Below are positions 56,265 through 64,000 of a stretch of DNA of 64,000 bases, one piece after another. Below the pieces are notes generated by a model. That model was given only the letters and a program-made list of their open reading frames with translations. It ran no database searches and had not been told where the DNA came from. A program made the position numbers and the translations under genes. The stretch comes from Calycina herbarum (lineage: Eukaryota > Ascomycota > Leotiomycetes > Helotiales > Pezizellaceae), in NCBI GenBank assembly GCA_001414485.1, contig LLEY01000024.1, forward strand, positions 124,001 through 188,000. The letters run 5' to 3'. Position 1 is the first letter of the stretch; each line of letters opens with the position of its first letter.

Positions 56265-59200
56265 GTGTCCACTGGTTTGGTTTGGGGGTTTCCAGGCTGT
56301 CTGTGTGCTGAACCACGGCAGCCTTCAGGTTCTCGGGAGGTTGCAGTCACCGCGATTCATGGTTATCTGCCGAAGGACGTCGGATTTTCGTTTCGAGGGG
56401 TTAACAGCTATCGCAACAGCGATTATGGTGTTGCAGGAGGGAATTGAAAGGTTTACATCTTGGAAAGGACAGAAGAGTGTAGTACCGGGCAGGAGGGATT
56501 TCCGATCCATTCGCGGGGCATTTTAGGGCAAGGGATCTTCAGACCAATGAGGAATCACTGCCTGCTCACGAGGCAGAACATGCTTCAGGGTCGTGATCCA
56601 ATTGTTAGAGTGCTGTCATTGCTTTGATTGGATGCTTCAACTTATATGCTACCCTTTTATAATATTGATCAAGAAAAGAAATATATAATTATACCATCAA
56701 GCCTTATAATTATTTCTGGTATCAACTCCACCTGTTCTCAAGCCAATACTAATAATGCAAGGCTAAAAACAAAAATCACCTGTCTTACACGTGTCAGTTA
56801 GCCTTGCTTTAGTTTGCATCGAACTAACTAAGCGTAGCAGGCAACAGTGTGTGGATTAACAAAGTCTTGTTCATGATCTACTTGAACCCAACTTGAAATG
56901 AAATTTCGGGAATTCTCTTATATATTGATCTAATAATCCAAGCTCGCAGTAGACAATTGAGTGCAACAGTAAACAGCTTTGGTTGTTCTATACTTAAGAA
57001 ATAGATATAACAATTTTCCGAGATTATGTTAGAACGACGACAGACCAGAAAAGAGCTCGGTTGAAACAAGAAATAAGTCCGTGACTCTGCTATTGACTTA
57101 TTCGCAACTTCTTTAGCAGCGACGTAGAAGACCTATTGATTTGCAGAGAGTCTTTATATAGCATTGAAATCCAGAGGGGCAATGTTAAGAGAGTTAGACG
57201 TTGCGCTGGGTGTACCCATCTAACTTTGATTGGACAAAACAGTCTGGAGTAATTGAAGGATTGGAAGAGTCAAAAAGTCAATTTCTTGAGTTTTTCTCAA
57301 ACACTCTCGAAGAATATCTGTCATTGTCCTGGAATTATTAGAGTAATAAGAAATAGGTGTATACGGAGGAAACTCTTGCGGAGTATTTACTCCGACAACC
57401 AAAACAAATAACTCAGGAGATACTGTAAGGAGACAAATATATAAATCTCATCTCTAAACGGAGACAAGTGCGCTTCTAGCATCGTCATCGCCAGCCTATT
57501 TATTGAAAAAATGCTCCCTGTTGGTCTTGACGAGACAACAAAACACCATACTCCATCCCATAAATCTCGATCACACCCTCAAAAGGTAACTTGCACCATG
57601 ACATCAAAAACAGATCCGCATCTAGAACTTCAGCATCCTCGGAAAAAAGAACGGAACCTGTCAAACAGAAACACAATTATTATTTACCCGGCGGGGAATC
57701 CTTTTAGCCTCAACAAAGTCGGACAGTGGTGCTACACTGTGTATCCCAAATCAAGACCTTCAAAATGACCAAACTCAAAATAGGAGAGTAATAGCATAGC
57801 AAAGGAGAGAATAGTAATTTCCCAAGACAAGCTTAACAGGACTACTGTTATAGCTCTCCGGAACCCCGCAGGGCAGAGCTAAGGAGCACACCACTACGAC
57901 TACCGCATGAGTATCAACTTTCTAGCCTAAAATCAAGCTCATAGAATCGCGTACTAGTACACGCGTACACAATAGGAAATATATCGATTCACGTTTCGAG
58001 TCCAAACGCCACAAGACTCCTCGGGGTGTACGAAGACAAGACTGGAAGAACGGTACAGTTACCGGTGATACAATCCCGTTCGAACGGAGCACTAGCACCA
58101 GATCTTGTAATCAAAAGCCGATTCTTGAGAATAACCGTCAGGGAAAGGCTTCACAGACACAGGAACGAGAGAGAACGAGTACACACTGTAATTTCAAACC
58201 CAAGATCGTGGCAACCACACCTTCCCCGTGTTGAAACCGGGAAAAGAGAGCGATGAGGAAGCAGAAAGAACGAGAACGAGCTGTTTCGAAGCACTTGTAC
58301 CGTTTTCAACCGCTGTTTGTAGACTTCTCGGAACGTCGATTGACCAACTTGACAAAACTGGTATGTGGTGTAGGTGGTGCTTCGCTACTAAGGTACCTAG
58401 CCCAGCACGAGGTCTCGTGAACATCCAAGAAATACACCACCAACACCACCAGTACCAGCAAAAAACACAATAACAACCCAAAACTTCCGAGCGCAAGCTG
58501 AACTAGAAGTCAACATTGACCCAACAAAGCTGCACATTCCAACATGTCCCTCCACATTAAGACCGAAAAATTGGAAGAATGAGGGTGTGGTGGTGTGTTG
58601 ATGAAGAAGGAAATGGGCTTGTCTTGCCGAGCCGTTCTCATTTGTGGCTAAAGCGCCAATCACATCCAAGCACCATCAGATCTCGCAAGAATGATGTGCT
58701 AAAGCTGAAGATGAGGATGTATGACATTAAACAGGAAGTGATTCAAAGTCAGCTTGTTAAGAAAGGTCATTTTATCCAAGTGGTCCACTAATAACTGTCG
58801 TTCGTTGTTCTGGAAAGAGAGAAAAATCTCGATGCCAAAACAAAATATGGAGTAGGTACCCCACGAGATCAATTATGCAAAGGGACTCCACCAAGCTGCA
58901 GCCTTCCCAATCGAGCCCAGTTACAGTACCCGTGCCAATGCCGAGAACCAGCGTTAAGCTCCATTGGGAGGGCAGACTGACCTGAGCTCCTGTCGCTTCG
59001 TGACCTATTTTTCTTGAATGGTGGCTTCGTGACAAGTTCGGACACCACCGTCGACCGTATGTTACCATGGCCAGCCCAGCACGCATGTAGTGTGATGTAG
59101 GCGGACTTTTATCCAACGTTTGTGGCGCGTCGCTTTCTTCTGCTTCTGCTTCTTCCTGTCCTGTCCCCTCGCACCTCCCTCGGGTTTGTAGTACTTGTAC

Positions 59201-59409
59201 CCGGTACCCGCCCCTCCGTGCGCGTACATTTTGTGATCATATTCCTGAACAATCGAGAAGAAAAACGGCGATGCATGCTTGAGACCTGTTGTGACTCGTC
59301 GTCCTCCCCCACATCTCCATACCCCAATCTGTCCCTGGAACGTTCTGTCTCGTACTTTGTGTACACCTGGCATATCCCATTCCTCTATAAAGCTCGTTTA
59401 CCGCCCAGC
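56265..59409. other. Long intergenic region, about 3.1 kb
   Basis: No gene, tRNA or repeat could be supported. Open frames of 60-140 codons on both strands show no family resemblance and no plausible splicing. The left end holds the RasGEF-fusion promoter, the right end the leader of the gene at 59410. A non-coding RNA or fast-evolving small gene cannot be excluded. Confidence 0.45.
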
Positions 59410-60386
59410 ATGGCGACCGTTGTGGCATTATCAGTTCCAGATTGCCCTGCGGTAAGTAAAACTTTTATTTATTTATTTCCCCCGCCATTCAACGCCCTCC
59501 TTACTTATTGCTTTTCTTGCGACAGGGAGCACCTGTAAGATCAATGACATATCCTCTACGGGAATCCAAAGGCCCTACCGCCAAGCGGAGGGTCAAGCAA
59601 GGCGAACCATTCGACCCAGATGATTTATGTCGCCGCCTCGAAGCCCACCTGGCCGAGCAAAGATTCAGAGCAGAAAAGCGACGAGAAGCCAGAGCAGCGA
59701 AAGCTGCCGCGGTTCAAGCAAATGGACCATACGTTCCCATGGTCGCAGCAACAGCATTCCAGAGAACCGCAACACCAGACGTTTTGCGACAAGTTCACAA
59801 ACTTGCCGAGCCCGCGCTGAAAACACAATTAAGCATCCACTTCGAAGAACCCGGATTTTCAGCTCTGAAAAGAACCCAAGCTCGGGACCACGCTGCGATT
59901 GAGAAAGAATGCGTGAGGACCCGTAATCAATTCCAATGGGGTCACGATATGGAAGAGGCTGTCATTCTAGACATCGATCGTGATATATATAAAGCGCCAC
60001 AACGAACATTCCAACCAGAAACATCACATCTCCGAATTTTGCGAAATTCAAACGTAATTCGACACTTCAGTACAGGGGACATGCTTTCGGACGATGAACA
60101 ACTTCATGGGACCGTGAAGCCAAAATCGAAAGCATTATTTGAAGCAAACGATAGGAATGACTGGGCCCAGAGGGATGATGTGGAGAATCGACATCCAAAA
60201 AGAGAATGGGTAACCCCATTTTTGAGGAAGAAAGACTCAAGTTGGATGATGATGGTGAGGGGGGAGAAGGGTCTTGGACATAAAAACGAAACTTTGACGA
60301 ATATTGGGAACTTGGGCTCACCTCCTGATGCCAGCAAGAGCGGAAAGGGGAGGTTTCTGGCACGGTTTAAACGGCATCCTAGTTGA
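59410..60386 (+). CDS. Hypothetical fungal protein
   Basis: Not recognised. Exons 59410-59451 and 59526-60386 (74-bp intron GTAAGT..ACAG) give 300 residues starting MATVVALSVPDCPAGAPVRS. A basic helical segment, HLAEQRFRAEKRREARAAK, lies near residue 50. Other segments are EEPGFSALKRTQARDHAA, WGHDMEEAVILDIDRDIY and KREWVTPFLRKKDSSWMMM. The C-terminus is basic (GRFLARFKRHPS). No signal peptide or membrane segment. The good splice sites and one long frame argue for a real gene. Confidence 0.72.
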
Positions 60387-60770
60387 CATCAGTACTAACA
60401 TCAGATGTCATGCGGCGTTTGGGTATTTCGCAACGAACTTCAGATGAATTTAATGAACTTAATTCCACCCACGGCTTGGTTTGATCCCGTGAGAGTATTC
60501 ACTAGACTGGGTATATAGCTAGTTTTCTGCAATCCAAGTAATCGCTGGCTGCCCCCAAATGATCCAGACTGATCATGCCTATCGGTATGGAATTCTGGTG
60601 GTGTTCAAGGACTCTCTGTTTTTGTAGTCTCTCTAGGAAACCAAAGTGGTATACTTTGCTCCCCAGTAACCGGACTTGTGAGCCTTATTCTGCCTTCTGT
60701 ATGGTAATATGATGATTATGAACCCGTTGGATATGGTCTTCTCCGTTCCTTTTTAAATGCGAAGATTCCC
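60387..60770. other. Intergenic, convergent gene ends
   Basis: 3' regions of the hypothetical gene and the HIT-finger gene. Nothing else seen. Confidence 0.5.
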
Positions 60771-61545
60771 TCAGCCCATTTCTTGATTCAAGATCGATTC
60801 GATTAACCGCGCATTTTCTTCGTCAATTTGCTTGTGAATAACTTCCTGGGCATCGAGAGTTTCATCTCCTGACAAGATATGAAGAATCAACTTGGAAAAT
60901 TCTCTGACGCCTTCACCGTCTCCATCACCGTCGCTCCTGGCTTTGCGTAGCGCTTCGACTCCCTTCTGCATTCCGCGATCGGAGTTCCACGATTCTTTTC
61001 CACCTTTCTTCTGCATTCCCTGTAGGAAGCCTGATTCTTCCTCGCCCGTAGCTGGTAGCGTAGCAGTATTGATCTTGGTAAGCTGAGAGACAAGGAGTGG
61101 GTATCTCTTGAAGAGGATCTGTAATTCCTTCGAGTCATCCAATGCGGCAAACGGTCCTTGGAATCCGGCGGCGGCTACGGTGCCAGGTCTTGGTATGGTA
61201 TTATTAACAATGGGTACGGTAACGTTTGGCTTGCTGGGAGGCTCAGGGTCGAGAGGATGTGTAGGTTTGTGAATTTTTAAACATGCGACCGAGCAACTTT
61301 ATCGTGTTAGTATGCGAACGCAGTTGCGATTTGAGGAGTCCTTACTAGGGCAAATAGCAACCTGAACGGGAGCATTTGTATTTTCCTTCGGCCTCGTTGC
61401 ACACTCCGCAAGGTTTTACTTGAGAGGATATGGGTTCTTCGGGGGAGGAGGCTGGTTCTTCGGAAATGGTTGCGCCAGTGGCAGCGACTTCGCCTGTGAT
61501 ATCTTCTATGAGGGGAGGGCCTGCTGTGTCTGCGGTGCTGCCCAT
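60771..61545 (-). CDS. HIT-type zinc-finger protein
   Basis: Exons 61346-61545 and 60771-61296 (49-bp intron with CTAAC branch site) give 241 residues. An acidic N-terminus (about 1-50) is followed by the HIT finger: CGVCNEAEGKYKCSRSGC, then YLPYCSVACLKIHKPTH across the intron. The C-terminal part resembles ZNHIT3/Hit1-type proteins (FAALDDSKELQILFKRYPLL). In yeast Hit1 works with Rsa1 in box C/D snoRNP assembly; assignment to that orthologue rather than another HIT protein is inference. An upstream in-frame ATG at 61683 would lengthen the N-terminus. Divergent from NFU1, 309 bp between starts. Confidence 0.82.
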
Positions 61546-61854
61546 GATGAATAGATTTGAGGTAGATTGATTGAAGAAAAAGGAGAGTAGTTCGGTTGCT
61601 GGAGTGTTGTGAGATTGGCAAACATTTGTTGCGCTGGACAAAGTTCGTTTCTTGTGAAGTTCACTTGCAGGGATGGCCTTCAAAAAAGTTTGACTCCAGC
61701 GTCATTGAGCCGAGGGGCGGAGATGGCGGGACTTTGAAAACCAATACCGACAAATGGTAACGAGTTATTTGTTGCTTATCAACCAATCCACCTCCCTTCA
61801 CCTCAATATCTCTCAATATTACAATCGCATACAATACAACAATTCAGCATCACA

Positions 61855-62844
61855 ATGGCATCAGCAAGAATCTCACGGGCAGCAGTCCCATTAGTTACGA
61901 AATGCCGTCCTCTCAAGCAAGCTGCCCCAAAAACTCAATTTACAGCAAGATATGTCCACCAAAGCACTCGACTGCCCGCCATGTCAGCAGCGAATGCGAC
62001 AATCAGACCAACATTGCACCCTCTCCACCAGCCATCTAGCATGCTAAAGCCCTCATCAATTGGCGGCGTCCGCAGCATCTTCATTCAAACCGAGACGACT
62101 CCAAATCCCGACGCCCTCAAGTTCCTACCAAACCACTCCATCCTCCCAGAAGGCGTACCAACCTTTCTCGAATACAAGACCCCCCAAGCGACTATCACCC
62201 CTCCATATGCCTCACCACTGGCCGCGAGTCTGATGAGCATCGATGGTATCATAGGCGTATTCTACGGAGCGGATTTCATCACAGTAACAAAGGACGAGGA
62301 AACCCCATGGCCACACATCAAGCCCGAAGTCTTCGCGCTCATCACCGAAACCATCAACTCGGGAAAGCCCATCGTAAGCGTTACCCAACGAGCCGATGGC
62401 GAGGGTGTTGAAGCCGAGGAGGACAGTCTGGCATACAATCCGGATGATAGCGAAACAGTCGGTATGATCAAGGAACTTTTAGAGACTCGGGTTCGACCAC
62501 AGATTCAAGGGGATGGTGGCGATATCGCATATATGGGATTCGAAGATGGATATGTAAAGTTGAAGCTTCATGGATCTTGCACTACCTGCGAGTCAAGTAC
62601 CATTACATTGAATAGGGGCGTTGAGGGCATGTTGATGCATTATGTGAGTACTCTTCATTGCTAAGAGGATGAAAGGGAAAAAACTGACAAGAACTAGATT
62701 CCAGAAGTGAAGGGGGTAATCCAAGTCAAGGATCCTTCGGAAGAGGTTGCAGCAGCGGAATTCGAGAAGTTCGAGCAGAAGCTATTACAACAAAAGGGGT
62801 CCGATAGAATCCAAAAGCTGGCTGCTACCTACGTTTCCGCCTGA
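61855..62844 (+). CDS. NFU1: NFU1-type mitochondrial iron-sulfur cluster scaffold
   Basis: Exons 61855-62643 and 62698-62844 give 311 residues. A basic mitochondrial presequence (MASARISRAAVPLVTKCRPL) is followed by the Nfu N-domain (SIFIQTETTPNPDALKFLPN, DGIIGVFYGADFITVTK) and the C-terminal NifU domain (LETRVRPQIQGDGGDI) with the cluster-binding CTTC in KLHGSCTTCESSTITL. The second exon carries IPEVKGVIQV and a Gln/Lys tail. Nfu1 delivers [4Fe-4S] clusters in mitochondria to late client enzymes such as lipoate synthase. Both ligand cysteines are present and length is normal. Confidence 0.96.
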
Positions 62845-64000
62845 AGAGCCCTCGAAAGTAAAAGAGAAGAAGCACAAAAAAGAAGAAAATACCACAAACG
62901 CTCTTTCTAAATGGTCAACAGGGTAACCTTTGCGTCTAGGATGATGATGGATCTGGAAGTCGTAGGTTAGCCGGAGGAAAGATTATGGATGGGAGAAGAG
63001 CCACGACTGGAGACACTCTGTACACTAACTGGACAAGATACCCTTGGGCGCTGGAGTTTTGATTTTCATAGCAATGCAAGCTTCTGCAATTTGAGTTTCA
63101 TGGTGGCGAAGAAATGGAACCTTGTGTTTGTTGGATAGAACCGGAAGTAGCTCCGAACCTTTCTCTGGGCATGTATGTTGTTGTTGCATCTAGCCTCGAG
63201 ATTTCACTTTGAGATCTTGGGCCTTGAAGCAGTTGGCCCAATTCCTTGGCAATGAAGAAGCACATGGTTAGAGAAATCAAAACATCAGATTTTCAATTAC
63301 CGAGAGGAGTAGATGGTACTTAGGTACCAAAAGATATTGAGTCACATTCAAGATGATCCGAGGTGTTTCCTTTCGATTCATCATTCTGGCATGATAATTT
63401 GTGGACCCTGCTGCTAGAACATACGACTGCAGCATTTTTCGCCTCTGAACTCTCCCACAACCCCTCAACCCTTTTCATGTCTGTCTTTTTTTTCAGTCGA
63501 TGCGGCAGTTCAAAAACAGCGACGATCGTGTCACAAGCAGAAATTAACCAAATGAAACTGCCGTGCAGTGCAGTTTTCCCCTCTGAAATTATCCTCCTCA
63601 TCGCCTCCTTTTGATGGCAACCCTTTCTGATAGACGACTTTTACGCCCCGGCCTACGATTGGTTCCTCGATGGAGCTTCAATCGTCGATGGGCCAAGTGC
63701 AATCCAGCATCAGCGAATCACGCTGCATGAGCTGCAAACCCTTCAGCGTCGTTGCTTGCTGCAGGAGTCAAGGGGTGTGCAGCATGGGATGATCTCTGTG
63801 CCGGAACCTTGAGCAGGCAAGAGAATCCGCTCGCTCAGAGAAGTGCTGTCCGTTTCAATCAGGGAGGGACCGCAAGCGATATTTCTTACCAGGAAGCGTT
63901 GATGTTCTTTCCACCCCGAGGTCACCCCCCTTCCCAACCCCCTGTGGGTGCACCCTTGGGGGGCATCAGTGAGCACGATCGTGATGGCGCAACATGAATT
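62845..64000. other. Right-end intergenic stretch
   Basis: 3' UTR of NFU1 to about 63050, then no supported gene. Open frames of 60-93 codons at 63098-63280, 63320-63601 and 63752-63997 show no family resemblance. A gene beginning beyond the right edge may have its leader here. Confidence 0.45.

Noticed and set aside
63320..63601. 93-codon ORF near the right end
   Set aside because: No family resemblance and a similar-length frame on the opposite strand.

Overview
The window is nuclear DNA of a filamentous ascomycete (Pezizomycotina). The evidence is short introns of about 48-60 bp (plus a few of 100-250 bp) with GT..AG ends and CTAAC/CTRAY-like branch sites, orthologues of fungal housekeeping genes (GEP3, mL61/Mrp49, HUL4, RPL15, NFU1, a HIT-finger protein), a MAT-type HMG-box pair, a FunK1 kinase, and transposons whose coding frames are full of TAG/TAA codons at places where CAG, CAA or TGG is expected. 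That last pattern is the footprint of repeat-induced point mutation (RIP). A leotiomycete is plausible but is inference.

Layout. (1) 1-7,020: a fumarylacetoacetase-like gene cut by the left edge, a possible cupin remnant, an amidase-signature gene broken by a solo LTR and one nonsense codon, and a fragment of RPL26 broken by a Tc1/mariner element and carrying a MITE-like palindrome in its intron. (2) 7,020-15,650: a GATTATTC minisatellite containing a RIP-damaged Fot1/pogo element (7,427-15,305) that itself contains a minus-strand Ty3/Gypsy chromovirus (9,102-15,140). Every junction has a readable target-site duplication. (3) 15,650-24,800: an island of normal base composition with a decayed FunK1 kinase, two convergent MAT-type HMG-box genes linked by perfect 291-bp inverted repeats, a Tc1-type transposase fragment and a caspase-domain fragment. 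(4) 24,800-39,991: AT-rich nested retrotransposons: a gag-only LTR element (C) containing Gypsy A, which contains Gypsy B, plus solo LTRs. (5) 39,992-64,000: an ordinary euchromatic gene block: GEP3 <-> mL61, HUL4, RPL15, a coiled-coil nuclear-type protein, a Ras-like GTPase/RasGEF fusion, an unknown fungal protein, a HIT zinc-finger protein <-> NFU1.

The most interesting part is the MAT-like locus at 20.4-23.3 kb. One gene has a complete HMG box with the conserved serine-codon intron. The convergent gene resembles MAT1-2-1 along most of its length. Identical inverted repeats begin in the intron of the first gene and end inside its HMG box, and in the second gene they supply the current N-terminus, in the same reading frame. 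Recombination between the repeats would flip the 1.42 kb between them, cutting one HMG box and fusing the other gene in frame. This recalls the inverting MAT locus described in Sclerotinia, but here the pair lies among transposon relics with no APN2 or SLA2 in view.

In the euchromatic block, genes of mitochondrial translation and iron-sulfur assembly (GEP3, mL61, NFU1) sit in head-to-head pairs with short shared promoters. No tRNA, rRNA or CRISPR array was recognised.
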